56,110 nt of DNA from Helochares maculicollis (lineage: Eukaryota; Arthropoda; Insecta; Coleoptera; Hydrophilidae): positions 1 to 56,110 of the forward strand of contig JAWQRO010000114.1 in NCBI GenBank assembly GCA_033557835.1, in the 5' to 3' direction. Made by a program: the position numbers and the translations under genes. Positions 33,670 through 48,700 of this stretch are shown here, piece by piece (positions within the stretch are counted from its first letter, which is position 1; each line of letters starts with the position of its first letter). Below the pieces are notes generated by a model. That model saw nothing but the letters and a program-made list of their open reading frames with translations, was not told the DNA's origin and made no database searches.

Positions 33670-33999
33670 TGTTTGCTCTTATTTTAAAAACATTGTACAA
33701 CACACATAAAAAGCTTCATCAGAGCGGTCATATGTGTTTGTAATGTAATATGGTCGCATATGGCTCAGATGTGTGATCTGACATCAGAACCACTAGCAAA
33801 GAGCAGACTGTTAATTAAAATATTTGCTTGAAAATTTAATATCTTAGTCTTCTTCTGTTTCTTTTTTGCAATGAAAATATAAGTGAACACATTTCGTATG
33901 AAAAACAAACGCTTTATTTTTTGAAAGCTATTATTTTGAAACTCACTAGCTGGGTTGACTTATGAAGGAAGGCAAACGTTACGATGTAATTGAAAGCAT

Positions 34000-36900
34000 G
34001 TAGAGAGTACAGAAAAAGTTGAGGTTGGTAGTTCAAGGAATAATTGATGTATGATAGTAGGAGATTCACAAGTTATTGATTAGTTAGCTAAATTGGTTTA
34101 TGAATTCCTCCCTCGTCAAAATGAACTTTCAAAAAAAATTATGCCAAATGATCATTCTGGATTTCTCAACTTTTCTTTGAATTTACAAAACACAAAGCTG
34201 GATTTCTAAAATCGATATTAAACCAGTCACACTGCATTCATTGTTTGGCTATTAAAATTTATTATTCATTGTTTCAGTTTTCTCGTTTAAAAAAACCTAT
34301 TGTTGAGAAATTCGAAATAAGTCAGATAATTAATGCGAAATTCCTATTAAATAAAATGTTATTCAATTGTGGAAACAGTATGTTTCTGCCGTGTTTTAAC
34401 ATTTTATCCTAAGCATTGAACGAAGACTTTATTACTGGAAAAGACTGTTTTTCCCATCTATAAAATTCACATTAATTATTAGTCCCTACAAACCAGGAGA
34501 AAAGAAGTAATCAATTCGTAAACTGCCTATCCTGAAATTCCTGTTAATGGTTGTAATGCATAAACATTGATCATTGCTGTAAAAGAGAAAAACCTTTTGC
34601 CAGCTAGAGAATTAACGTTAATGTTTTTCAATTTTCTTAGAAATCCGGAGACTGTAAACAAAAACCCAACTCTTGGCTCTCCCCAATTTAGTTTCAAGGT
34701 AGAACACGGAAAAAACAGGTTGAATTTTACCAGCGCACTTCTTACATCGTACGACGTATACATATTTAAAAACTTCCTCTGAATTGTGTTTGGGCTGGCC
34801 AAGTTGGAGAACCTGCCTGGCCGGACCGGCAAAATAAACAAAATAATAATGATGGTGCTGAGATCACGTGTCTTGGTTTATAGCTACAGGTAGTGTGGTG
34901 GCATGGCTTACTGCGATAGTTTTATTGTCGGCTCTCCAAGGCCAACTTGAACATGACGCCGTGGTGCTCGATTATAGGAAGTGATTAGCTATTTTAAGTT
35001 TGAAGGTTGCCACTACTGGACCCGGAACTAGAAGTGTCTAGAAGTCTCCGGATTATGAACATTTTTCGCGGGAAGCTAGAGCTTTTCCACTGGCATTTAA
35101 AATTTTTTGAGCCACAAACTTTGTTTACTTACCTTAATGCGACTTCAACTTTTATCACAATATTCATCTAGACACGACAATCCTGCCAGGAATCCATAAA
35201 GGAAAGCAAGAGCTACGCAACAAAAATTAAAGCATTGTTCATCGATATTCTAAGTTTTACTGAAAACGATGATTTGAATAAATGAAATCATTATAAATGA
35301 TGTTTAAATAAATAAAATATGAGTACTTAAAGAATTAATATTTTACAATTTCCGTAATTGTCAAATGGTCAAATGAAAACTTCCGCATCTAACCATTTAT
35401 TATTGTATTCAAAACAACCACCAGTTAAATATTTCATAATAACTTTGCATTAATTTATTTAGTTTAGGATTTCAAATTTGGAATCATGTTAATGATCTAA
35501 ACTAAATATCGACCCATTATTATTGAAGTCAATAAAATTATGAAGCAGAAAAGCTTGTAAGGGCAAAAAGGGAGAGCGAAACATTTTTCATTGTATCATA
35601 TTAGTTTAACTCTTGTTAAAATAATTGCATCAGGAAATGTGTGCAGTCGAAAAATACATTCCCATATATATTTATATACATGTTTTATAAATATTTATAG
35701 GCTTATCGAATAGTGACTGTTTATTCAACAATCAATTTTGCATCCAGATTGACTTATATGAGAATTCGAAAATGAAATAGTTGTCCTGAAAATGTTTAAT
35801 GAAATTTGAAGACGCTTTCTAGAAACCATTCCTTTGAAATTTTCAGTACGATTTGGTTTGGTTCAGCACAGCAGTAGTCTTTTTTTCATGGCGTTGCTAC
35901 CTAGTGACTACCAGTGGGGTGCACTATACGTATTGTGAAAATTGCTATATAATTCTAAATAGAGCTGAGTTGCTCTAGATTTCATTTGGACTGAACCGAG
36001 CAGCACGCTATTGTTTCCAACATATTTGATTTATTTCTTCAGTTCCATTCGATTTCAAGCAGTGCTATTGGAAAAGGGTTTCTTTGTCACACTGAAGACA
36101 AAATAATTCCAATAAACCTAAAATGCTGTTTCTTTAGTGGAAAGTTTGCCTACAACCATTGCTAGACTTTTTTGCCCCCATGAAAAGCATAGAAATATTT
36201 AACACTAAATATCTTTATCATTCGATGAGCAATCTTCATTGAGTGTTCACTATTAAAACACGTTGAACCTATTTCATAAGAGTTGATTAGTTTTTGTACC
36301 GCTTTATTGACATTAGAATAGTTTGAAGCATTATTTAACCAGAATAGCATCAAAAACTTAATTATTTAAGAAAATGTTTGACTTTTAGAAAAAATTGCGT
36401 AAAATTGTATTAATATTTCTCTTTGCAAACTACTTAAATTTACGGTTGGTTTTACACAATATGGCTGAGCGTAAGTGTATAAAATTGATTTATTTTTTAT
36501 ATTTAACTAAAATTCAGATTGGCCTTGTGAGTATTGATAGTTAAATTTATTTATAATATCAGCTTATTTTGTATAACTAAAAGTCTAGTTGAGTTGTTAT
36601 AAGGAATGCTAAGCATTTGAAAAACTGATATTAGACTACTTTTCTGTAATGTAGTTATATATTCGTTGTGCTAAGAATGTGCTATTTAGTTTTAAAATAG
36701 CATATATGCAGAAATTATTTAAAATATCCGTTAAATATATGCTTAAAGTACATTTATGCCAAATAAGAAGATATTTTTTATTGCAAAATTTTAATACGAA
36801 TTTAGCTTTTTAGCATTTTATTTCCATGTATATATAGAGGTAAGTAGGCATGAGTGTTTTTAGAATATTTGTAAATTTCAATATATTTGTACGTATATAA

Positions 36901-39900
36901 TATTGCATAATATACACACTTTATTACTTATGTATTATATATAGAAAGAAATTTATGTATAGAATATCGAAATGTTTTTTAGAATCAAAAAGTATACAAT
37001 GCATAAAATATATGAAAATTGTATAGGGTAAAAGGAAATACATTTTTCATTATTTATAACGAGTATATGCGTTTTAATCGTGCTATTTATTTTTTAAAAT
37101 GAAAATAGCATTGTGTGTAAATATTTGCAGTAATCATACTTTGATTGTAACAGCTGAAATTTAAAAAAAATTATTTCAACAATTTCTTACTAATCAGAAT
37201 TTACTGTCACGTAAGTATGAAAACAGATATAAAATGACACCAAATAAAGAGACTCAAACAATATCATAACTGCAAACCTAAGCTGTCAAAAATGACCATA
37301 CTAATAAATATAAATATTCTTCTTTTTTGACTTTGTGACGATTGTAATAAAAAATGTGAGCACACCACGTGAAAAGTTACAAAAGTATGTTTTTAAACTC
37401 AGTTTGTAGCTTTTAAAAATAATAAACTAAAAAAGCAAATGTGGGTTAGTTTTATGAACATCTACTGCTTGATGCTTGAGGAATTGCATATAAACATGTA
37501 GGCAATATTAGTTGTAGTCTATATACATAAACAGGAACAAATTTGATTAAGCTGGTTTATTTTGGCTGATAAGTCTACATTAAAAAAATTCTGTACATAC
37601 AAATACATATGCGTGTGTACAAAACATATACATACTATCTTAGATTTATGGGGAGAATTTTAGTAGGCATGACATCGTAAAGTTGTATTCGTTGTAAATC
37701 TATTTTTGACTTCTTATCAGGCTCTAAGCCATAGCCTTATCATGCTATTGTTTTTTGTGGCTGTTAAGGTTGATAAAGCTTAACGCAACAAGCTGTATAC
37801 TACCATGAATTCAAATCGGCTTTTATGTGCCAAATTGGACTTAAATTTCTATTTTATGTCAAAAAGATTACACCAATCAAAAGTATCTTTACGTCTCTTT
37901 GGTTGCTTTATTGTCGACTGTTTAGCAACAATTTAGATCTACGTAAGAATGCTTTAAATATAAAGAATTTACATAAATCTTGGTTTTTGTTTCAAACTAA
38001 GAGACATTTTTGTAATACAATTAAGTGTCTATGAAATAGGTAAGTGGACGCCTCTATTGTGAACATCTTGATATTATACCAACAAATTTTGGAATAGGGT
38101 ACATTGGAGTGCTGTGTTCACAAATTCGAAAAGTACAGTTAAAAAAAGACATTTTCTTATTAATCGTAAACAAGTATATCTGTTAGGTCATCAGGCATGC
38201 CCTAAATAGCATTATTAAAAAAGAAGACATAATGATCAATATTAACATTTAAATATAATTTAGATTTTAAACCTAGCTTTTTTTAGCTCAAAGATTTCTT
38301 GTCGAATCAGTCATTCCTCTACAAGCTCAATTTGAACCTGATGTATTAAGAGAACATCGAAAACAAGTCATGTGCGAGAAAAAATTAAATAAAAATATTA
38401 TTGTGTTATGGATTTCCTGATTACTTTTTCTCTAAATACAACGATTTGCGTTGTAGCTACAATTGTTTATTTTAGTTTGAAACATGTTGTATACCTCGAA
38501 ACAGATATGATTTTTAATAGCTTGTTTAATGGAATTTACTCTTAATTTTTGCAGGCCGTACTACAATATAGCATAGAAGATTAAATGCTTTGCTTTTCAA
38601 CTTAAAGACATTTTAAAGAATTCCTGTAAACTTTTTTCTATCTTATCAACACGTTTGCAACAGCATAATTTGAATTTTTAAACAAATTTGTGTTTTACAG
38701 AAGCTTTTACTATAGAATATATTTCATCGTGTGGCTAAAACTATATTTAAAAATTGATAGTCTTTGTTTAAGAATTTTTCTTGGATGTAGATAGTTGCTT
38801 AGAATCGTCTGCCAGCTTTTGGAAAATTTAGTCATAAGTGTCTCCTAGAAAATAGGCATGCTGACGGAAACGCATTATGAAAATGTAATTGATGCTAGGG
38901 ATAATATTTATTTGGAATAAAATCAGCTGAAGGATCTATTGTTGCAGTTTTAGAGCTACCTGTCTTTTATGAAACAAAGATTAGATAATTCTTTTAACGA
39001 ATCCAGTCCAGCATCTGCATCTGACCATCCATTATCCTATATTCATATCTACACCTGATCTAAGTCTGTAAAGTTTTACAATAGCTACCCACATTTACCT
39101 AACTCAACGGTTTCTACCTACTAAGTTGTTTCATTATGCCACGGGTAAAAATTGTGGTCGAGAGACACTAAGCAGGGATTGTATTTGCATACTATTTTCT
39201 TCTGCCCTTTGTGAATATTTCTAAAGAATAATTATGAACAGGTAACTTTTAGTCAAATTGATAACAGGAAGATTGTAGACGTCTGTCTTGCCCTCTCTCA
39301 TCAATTTCATTTTTGCGTCTATGGTTACCCCACTAGGGTATAAAATTCATCAAAGAACCTGCTGTTAGACGACAATACAATAGAATAAATATACTTTGGT
39401 TTTTCACCCCAGAGCTTTTCAAGTGTGTCGTGAAGCAGGTGTCTGCAGGGGGAGTTTTCATGGAATATATTAATTTTCTATAAATTAATCGTTTCGAAAA
39501 TCAGGTTATGAAATTTTGTTCTGTCACTTTTTAAGGTACACATTTTTCATAATTTCAATTTTGGCAATTGAACAACATTGTAAACTAGCAAAATTATGTA
39601 AAATAGTATAAAAAATATATAAATATATTTTGGAAAAACTTGCTTTTACGCAAGGTTTTCTTAGATGAAATATTTTTCAATAAAATTCACATTTAATAAT
39701 AATAATAAAAATAACAGTCTACACATGTTCTTCTTTTGCAGTTTGCCCAAAAATGTAATTAGCTTGGCACAAGGCCAAGATTTGTAAAACTGTCCAGACG
39801 ACCACAAGTTCGTAAATCTATTGAAAAAATAGATTTCTAGATTACTTCATTTTCTTTAAGCGATTATAGCAGCTAACAAGGAAAACTTACAATATAGAGA

Positions 39901-40900
39901 ACATGAAAATTTTGAATTTTACAGAAAAAATGTGGTCTCTATTATTAAAAAATACACAAACTTAAATTATTCGAGTTGTTAATATTGCTACACATGTAGA
40001 ATTATACCAAGAGTTTGGCCCAGCAGCTTGCTCACAAAAGCAAATACAAAGTTTTTTGCAATGGAAACAAAACAAAGGAAAACTTGTCAACAAAAGCTGC
40101 CAAGTACTAAAGAGTTGCAAAAATCTAGTTTTACATAAATAAAATACCCAATTTCAAAATTTTATTGAATGAATGAATTCCACTATATCTTAGATTTCAG
40201 TGTATTAGCATTTATGTAAATTTGAAAATGTGTTTTCAATATTATTACAACAATTTAAAATGAATAAATTTGTTGTAACTAGAAGTAGAACAATGCATAT
40301 GTTAAAAGTAATATTCTTTTCATTTTGAACAAACTGATCCAATAGCACTTTTTAAAAAGAAATAATAGTGTACAATATTAAGTATTATCAAGATTTAAAT
40401 GAGTTTCTATTGTCAATACAAGCACTGCAGTCAGTTTCAGTTTTACTTTGGAGAAGTATTAACTTTAAGAGTAATTTTTAATTTTGGGATAATTGTAAAC
40501 TTAACTTACAACATAGACAACAATAATTAAAACCAAGTTTACATTTTTCATTAAAAATTTATAAATTCTTTACTATGTGTTAATGTTTCTTTTAGTATTA
40601 CACAGATGATTTTCCACAGCCATATTTTCAGTTGTGATTTTTGTCAATCACATAAAAGTATTGCATTGTTCTATTATAATATTTCATATATTTGTTATCT
40701 AACCAAGACAATTAACTATTCAATTGCTTTGATCAATATAAGGACAATCAATACATTAATAGAATGTGTCACATTTTTCCATATATTTACAATTTAATGT
40801 TTTAAAATAGTAAACACAAATCGCAGTGAAATCACCACATATTTTACCCCATACAAACACACAACTAAAAAAATTCACCTTTATTAAATTCCCAAAAGGT
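34000..40900. other. Gene-free AT-rich DNA
   Basis: No recognised exon, RNA gene or transposon. The longest open frame is 104 codons (34527-34841, minus), with no family resemblance. A TATA-like GGGTATAAAATTC occurs at about 39337-39349, but nothing downstream supports a gene. Confidence 0.4.
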
Positions 40901-42750
40901 AGTATTAGTAGGTGCAATCTGTTCCCTACAATTTAACATCAATTGGTCATACATATGCCCACGTAAACAACTTTAACTCTTCCAAATTGCATAATTGCAC
41001 ATTCATATTTAGATTTTCTACCATATAAGTGAAAATTTCCTGCCATATGCTACCCAAGCACCCTTTGAGCAAACAGTGATAGATTTGTTTTTTAATAAAG
41101 GGGTCCAATAAGTACACCATTGTTTCAATGGGAGGGCGAGAGGCATTTCTATAAAAAACAGGTGTAGTACCCCGCAATGGTACAACAAAAGCGACTCGTA
41201 GTGTGAATGATTCCAAAAATAAATTTCAATTATTATTGATTCCGTTGTATGACCGTACGTAGGTACCCCGGCTAAACATAAATTTAATACAACGTGCACA
41301 CCTGTGACCGTTTTGCTCTTTCTCTTCACTTGCTTGTTTCAATGACTCACGACCTTCCGTGGCGCATGTATATTGTATATGCATGAGCAAAACTAATATC
41401 TATAATGCTTCAAGTCAACGCACATTTTATGTTGAGTAAATTACTTGTCTACGACATTTCCAATGCCGCACCAAATCGAATAAATGGTTTCCTTATTTCC
41501 TTACAAGCATCGCAATAAAACTTTAAACGTGGGCAAACATTTGCGTTTTTTCCTACACTAGCTCATTTCCGTTCTATCTTCGTAACCATTTCTTCCGCAA
41601 CTATTTTTAAAGCACAAAGACAATTTGTGTCCTATAAAAAGATCCACTTTGCGTTTTGTTTGTATATAGAGCAGATTTTACCCTTTTCCCAATCTATTTT
41701 TGGCAAGACACTTGCGAAACATGCATATTTTCAAATTTATTCCCGTGTGGGAACTCTAAACAGGAGAACATGTGGTTTAAACATCCAAAGTATATTTAAA
41801 TTCCTGGCAGAGTATGCACTTGTTGATTTCCCCTTTCCTGGAGTTATTTTTAGCAAGGCTACGCACAGAATGCGCTCCCAAACCAAATGTGACTCACAAA
41901 AACTGCAGAAAAACGAAATTAAAAGATTAAAAATAAAGTCGTTTACGGTTTTTTCCTAGGGCCAAAAGCGATTAAAAAGACTCCACCCCAACAGTAACGT
42001 TATGCTAGAAATGTCAACAAAAACGAGCACGCAAGTGTTCAAAATATTTCACCCCTGTTCGTAACCTAACCTAGCCTAACCTTTCTACACATGGCCAATC
42101 TCAAGTCGTGGGAACACAGACATGTGTAGAAGCCTTCCAACATGTAAATTCACCGTCTTGCAAGAAGGGTCTCCTTTCGTTCAGGTTGGCCACACACTGC
42201 ACTCAAATGCTGGTGCGACCTAGCCCTAACTTACCACCTTAAGAAATCAGCTCCAAACATTAATTTTTAATGCATCCTTCGAAAGTCTGTGAAGAATTTT
42301 AAAGGAGGAACGATATTATCCCACATGTGTCAACATAAGATATTCGCGAAAGGCATAGAAATGTGGGTCGATCTGTGTAGGGTATACACTGAAATTATAA
42401 GGCGATATTTCAGGCCTTTCAGAAAACACCCTCGAAAACACCTGCGAGCAAAGAAGAGCCAGGCAAAAGATCTATCTCGAAAATGATGTGCACGAAATGC
42501 GAAAAGGGGCTGAATAAATCGCTATTGAAAGTAATATAAGGTTCATTTTGGCAGGTGAAGTTGGGATGGTTGGGATATTGTGCATTTCGAGCAGGTGGTT
42601 CGTACGGTTAAATGGTATAGAAGTGATTATGTTGTACAGATTTGTTGCAATAGAATTGCGTTTTCTATTCAGCCTACATTTTATTTTCGAACGAACGCGC
42701 AGCTTGACTATGTGCTGGTAAATAAAAATTTGCATGTGGTACGAAAGTAA
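40900..42750. other. Locally GC-richer non-coding segment with an inverted repeat
   Basis: Base composition is less AT-rich than on either side and the open frames are longer (89, 103 and 110 codons), but none has a recognisable domain. An 11-bp inverted repeat TTCTACACATG/CATGTGTAGAA (42083-42093 and 42121-42131) encloses 27 bases, next to a short CCTAA-like run (42064-42083). It could be a degraded transposon or a promoter of an unseen gene; I cannot tell which. Confidence 0.35.
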
Positions 42751-45700
42751 AAATATCTTTGTTGTATTCGGCCGATACTCCTTCTTTGTTCGAAGTTACA
42801 ATTATACTCGCGTAAATACAAAGATGACGATAACTGCTTTGTAGGGTTTCCTGAACGGTGGTTGTATGCAGTGTTAGCGTTTTTACAATAGTCTTTGCTA
42901 CAATTATCTAGTATTGTAGATGTTTTACTCGAAGCTGCAACTTGTGATTACAATTAGTTTGAAAATTTCAAGCTTAGATATACATGATATTATCACAATT
43001 TTTTTGAATTTACTGATAAATAATGTGTTGCCCGTAAATATGAACATAAGAAATCATTTTCAATTTCATTTTGTTTCATTTCCTTGATGATTTCAAAATG
43101 ATCCGAAGTAATGTTTGTTGTTTTTTTGCTAAATAGCTCTATATACTTGCTCGGTATAAATTGTTGCAATAGAAATGTTTAAATTTAGCTATTATTAATT
43201 ATTTATGATTTATTTAAACACTTAATTCATGAATTCTACACTTACACAATTTCTAATTAAAAACATAAAATCCGACACATTAATTTAGTTCATAATTTAG
43301 CGATTTGAAGTGTTTGCAGTTCCACATTTTATTATTTTGTGCAGAGTATTGCATACACAACATATATTGATTTGTTTGGTACATTGTTCTTTAAGTTTAA
43401 TATTTTTATGCCCCTTTTCTTGCTTCTGATGCAATTTTCATGCATCTAAAAGAAACGCCCAATATATCGCTTATTAGTACGGTTTGTTTAGCTGGAACTT
43501 AGAACATCGATTAGTTCGTAAGTATTGGACTTGAACATGAAAGAAAATGTCATTAGAAAAAGTCATATAGTTTCTTTTTCAATAAAATTAATATTCAATA
43601 TCTGTACAATTCTTTGGTTTATAAGCTTATGCATAATCATAAGCAAATTCTTCAAAGGTCAATTAAGTATAGGATAGTATTCCTTTTACACACCAGGTTC
43701 GCCCATAAATGGACCTTCTAATTACTATACTTACTACCTTTCCTATTGTTTTTGAAATACTATTTAATGCTAGTCATATAACTTGAGTAATAATGTTTGG
43801 TATCTTTAGTTCAAGATCTAGCGCGGTAAAATTTTGTTTCCTTTTAATGATCAATAAAATATTCAATCAATGGACATTCTATTTAGTAAACAGAGGGAGT
43901 CGCAAACACTTTAGTTTGTTGCAACTTGCTTCTTGTGGTTTTTGGAATGTGAGATTGATTTGCAAATGTCTTGATTTGCAAACATTTATGATTCGCAGAA
44001 AATGAAATCGACAGTAAGAGAAATTTAATGGACACACCTATTCTTTGTCTCTCATTTCGATGCTTTGCTTTGTGCCGAACTACTGAACGAATTATGCCTT
44101 TACAATTAAAAAAAGTACATTGATAATTCGCACACGTGCTGACGCAAATTCACAATTCACACATTGGATTGATTCTGCACATTGCATAGCATTTTCTCAA
44201 AACTAATGTGGATGGTATCGCCATTTAATTCGAGTATTAGCAAGATTTAATTACTGGTTTATCCTCGATAAAATCTTGCGCAAGTGTTACACTCGTTTTA
44301 ACTACAACTTGCCTTAAGCAAATGGATGTACAATATCCACGCACACATATATGATTCAACATCTCAGACAGACTAAATATTGTATTGCCAAATACAATAA
44401 TGAAATAAAACAGCATCATAAATTTTCAATTCAATGCCTATTACGTATTGCGTACATAGATAATATACATATTTAGAATTTTAACCGTGCGGCTATACCT
44501 AATATTTAAGCAGACACAGACCATTTCAGAAACGTGTATAAATATTACTGTAGACGATAAACAATCTTGCGTAACTCTTACGAATATATAAACGTTCCCA
44601 TCCTTATATATGCACAAATAAATATTGGCGTTAGTTTTAAATTTGGCAATGGTTTAGTAAAAATCCATTTAAGTATATAAACTGATTTTGTAAATAAGTT
44701 AATATGTTCTCATTTATTTACATTACTATGCTGTTTTGCCGAATATAGGTTATTTTTTGCCATTGCCTAGTAACTTTATATAACCCAAAGATTTTATATG
44801 CAGCTAAAATAAATATACTTATGTAAATTATCCCACAAAAATTGCAATTTATCTATTCGCTTTTATAGAAAATATACGGAAACTCATTTAAAAGATAGTA
44901 CAACTTATTTATGTATTTGTCATTGCCCTATTTCCGCAAAACTCAAGGTTACGTCGGCGCTTGAGATTAGGACAACTGCTTCTGGGAATTTGGTCATAAT
45001 GATAGTAAAATAAAGATAACAGTATTAAAAAAATAGTTGGTGCAGCGACATAAAATTTTTAGTGTTGAAAATTTTCAGAATCTTGGGGTCAAAATAATGG
45101 TTTTCCTCTTAAATATCCTGAATGTAAATATAGTTCAAGAATGTCAATTTATATTTATTAGGACTTTGTTTGAAAAGCATCACATATTCTAATTTTGGAG
45201 GGTAAATTGTCGTAAAGTAGCTGTAATTAAGGAAATGCCAAAATCATAAAGTGTCTGCGTTTGTTATCTACACTTTATACACGTTATGAGTGTCTCCCAA
45301 CGATAAATAATGAGAATCTGAGAGGTACTAGAATGAAGTATTTTTTTTTATTATTATGGTATATATGCATGAAGTAAAAACAAATTGCAATACTTGTTGA
45401 TACTTAATTTTTCGGAAAAGTTAATTTATATTCTGTATAATTTACGGGTGCTGTGTTTAATCACTACGACATCATGTGGTAATGATAACTCGACAAAATT
45501 TGCTGAATCTTAATAGCCATCCATCATATTTACCAGCTTTGACGTCCTATAATTTTTACAAATGTGGATCGAAAACAAGTACTACAAGTTATACAAAAAA
45601 TGTCAACTGTTTTGTCGAGTTGTCTGAAATATGAAGAAGGTTAGGATAACTTTCCAGACAGCCCAGTCCCTGACCTTTTAACTATTGAAAAGTTTTACTA

Positions 45701-48700
45701 GCAAAAATGTATCATCCACAGATTTTGATTGTTAGTTGGTATTCCTTTCCCTTTTGGTTACCAATAATTCGGTCTCACAATACTCTTTATGCTGCGCCGT
45801 CTAAATAAAGTGTACAACAAAATTGAGCCTTTTCGAACTATTGTGTATATTAATTTTACTGGATTTTCTCTGCTCGTATATTATCGTTTCAATAGCAGTA
45901 TAGTTTTGAAACTACATGACGTCTGTCATCTATATTTTGCATTTGAGTAATCTCATTAAACGGCTTCGCGTGAAGACCAAATGATTTAATTTAGTCTCAC
46001 GTTTCTTGAGTTTTATATAGGCATCATTGTGACATTAAGCCGAAAGCAAATTTTGCTTTGATTATTTCAAATAAATTTTTTTATCACAAATTGATTTCAA
46101 CTTACTTCTTTTCGAGTTCTTAGATGTATAATTTTAAAGGAATATTTTGCGTTTCGTAATATAACAAACAAATATGTACAATTTCTTAAAATATCACTTG
46201 AATACACTGCGGTTAGCCAAAATCTGAATTTAGTCTTCTTCAAGGTAGTTTAGAATATCCGCTACGATTCTGTACAGAAAAGTTTCACCACTTTTTAAAT
46301 AATGTTGGTGTTTCTACTTTATTATTCCTGTAAACTCTTTGATGTCATATTGGTCAATTTTATATGTCTTTTATGTGTTCAACATTCGGTTTGTAGAATT
46401 ATTTGTAATCTGTTTTTATGAATCTCATGGCTGCTCCTTTTGGTATTTGTTATAATTTATCAACAAGTAGTAAATAATGCTCCAATAAATTATGAAAATA
46501 TTTTCAATTCAGAATAGTTCAGAATATTATTTATAAAAGTACAAAATCAATTTAGGGTAGACTTAGTTGGAGACACTTTCACAGAAAATTATTTTGACGC
46601 TTCATATTTACAATTAGGTAAAATTTATTAGATTGTATAGATCAATGACGTAAAAGTATACGTATTCAAAAACAGTATACACAAGCAATAGAATTACTGT
46701 CAACTAAATATTTTACACAGTAAGTAAACTTGTTTTATATATAATATTAAATGAGTCTTCGTTATTTTGATCTATTCTACAGTTTAAAACTAAAAATCTT
46801 CAATAAAATGTGTGTGCAAATGCTTAGATTGAATAAAAGAAACTATTTTGTATACGACATATATGTGATATTAGTAGATCATTTACCCAATTTCTGGTAA
46901 TCTATTTTTTTGGTGCAATTTGAAGATAGTCAGGTAGCGTATTTTAACTTAACTTATTTTGAAATAAATTTAACAACCTACTAACAATACTTATATCTCT
47001 AAATTTTACAAATCTAATAATTATGTAAGGAATTTTCTGTGCTACCATCCCATCCTATTTTGTTTGTGAAGAATAATCTTGTAGGCCGAAAATTGCAAAT
47101 TGTTTCCTGTGTCACCAACTTCTGTAACTACATCTCAGTCCCTAAAGAATCAACCTGCATTTATTTTATTTGAGTAAAGAAAACGGTTTCATCAATTAAA
47201 GTGCTTCATAGGGAAGTCTTTGACAGACTCAATAATCCAGATTTAGAATCTAGTTAAAATTGGTTCTATATAGTTTTTTTTTAAATAAGTCTAAACGTAA
47301 ATGAGATAGTGGAAGGAGTAGTAGTACTTCTTCCTAGGGATTTTGAATAGAGCGAGTTTTCTTGTTATATATAAAATTCTCCAACCTAGTGAGGTGAAGC
47401 ACATTAAATTTCAAAAAGTAAGAGAGTTCTCTAAAGCTCTGCTGATTCGTTTTTGGAATTGTTTCTGATCATTGGTAAAAGAGTGCATCCTGTGTAAACA
47501 TGAACTTAATGAATGCAGTGCAAATTTCTCACTCTCATGAATTTCATAGTTTCTATAAATGATAAGATATTTTTTCAATCAAAGTCAAAAATAAGCCTTA
47601 ATAAATTTGGTATCTATGAGCGATAAGATATTTGATTATCCTATTTAAATTCTTAAGCAATTTGTAATTTTTCCCGCAGAAACTTTTCTCAAACAACAGC
47701 CCTATTTCTAATTAAGCAAATTCACTATTCTTGGCATAAATAAGCTCGCTTCCTTTTCCCTGGCTTAAATTTTTACTTATATTGCTGATTTTTGGAGGAA
47801 TGTAAAGTTAAAAAACTCCAAAACTTACTCACGAAATAATTATATTTCTAATGAAATTATATGTGTGATTTAAATTCAGAAGTGCAAAATGGTGTGAATA
47901 TAAATAAATGTTTCTTTATAATTCGCGATTTCAAAATAGCATATTATATATTATAGACGATATAATCAAATACACGAAAAATAAATATTTGAAGCTGGTT
48001 TCGTAAAATCGACAAATAAAATTTAATTGTCTAGTTCAAACCCAGAGCAAAGAGGTTTTATTAATTTTATTAAATGATAGAGGTAGAATTATTTTATAGG
48101 TAATCATAGCTTTCGTCAAGTAATTCTGCAATTTCTGATGCATTATGCTTCTATTCTCTAGACTATATCGTAAGTACTGCTTCACAAGACAAAAATTGTC
48201 AAAAACAATTCTGCATTCTACTGAACCTTGTAGTAAACAAAAGAAATTTTGTAAGTTATCAGTATGAGAGTGCTCTGATAACTGGAACCTAGAAGTTTGC
48301 ATTTCAAAACATAACGAATTAAGAACACAATGTACGTGATTAAATTCACAACTTTGCATTTTCAATATATATTTTTCCAAGGTTCATGGAGGTTATACGT
48401 CCGTTTCGAATGAGTTCTTGCCTTTGAGTAAGTGTAGAACGTCAAGCACCATTAATGGTTTTGAATAGGACGTTAGTATTTAAAACGAAACACTTGGTTG
48501 TTTTATTTTCTTCACTTGTTGCAATGAATCGCTTCTAAGTGACTTCAGTTAGCTTTTAAAACGCTTTGGAAATCACTTTTCAACCGAAGTATCAAGTAAC
48601 ACCGCTTTAGGTTTCTCAGTCGAAATATGTAAGCGTACACTTGATATCCTGTTCTTATGAAATTGACACGAAAATTAATCTACAAAACCGCATGGGCAGT

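Larger units (their letters stand above)
27250..34000. other. Gene-free upstream flank of Tis11
   Basis: AT-rich DNA with no recognised exon. It contains a 188-bp tandem duplication (28618-28998), a pair of diverged direct repeats 360 bp apart (32285-32400 and 32645-32760), a small hairpin (30692-30741) and two further perfect TGACGTCA sites (32833-32840 and 33662-33669). The open frames present are 60-86 codons long, of no family I know, and look like chance. Confidence 0.45.

Noticed and set aside
39337..39349. TATA-box-like GGGTATAAAATTC, considered as an LTR or gene promoter
   Set aside because: No paired LTR, no downstream open frame and no initiator at the right distance; TATA-like strings are common in AT-rich DNA.
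40947..41329. Overlapping 89- and 103-codon open frames on the minus strand
   Set aside because: Two frames of the same strand are open together, which suggests low stop density and not coding. No recognisable domain.
41627..41959. 110-codon open frame on the plus strand
   Set aside because: No motif, no start context, no splice structure and no family resemblance; length is within chance for a segment of this composition.
42064..42083. CCTAACCTAGCCTAACC as an interstitial insect telomere repeat (TTAGG)n
   Set aside because: Only three to four imperfect units; far too short to claim telomeric origin.
48036..48380. 114-codon open frame on the minus strand
   Set aside because: Longest frame in the desert, but it has no recognised motif, and the surrounding DNA is typical non-coding AT-rich sequence.
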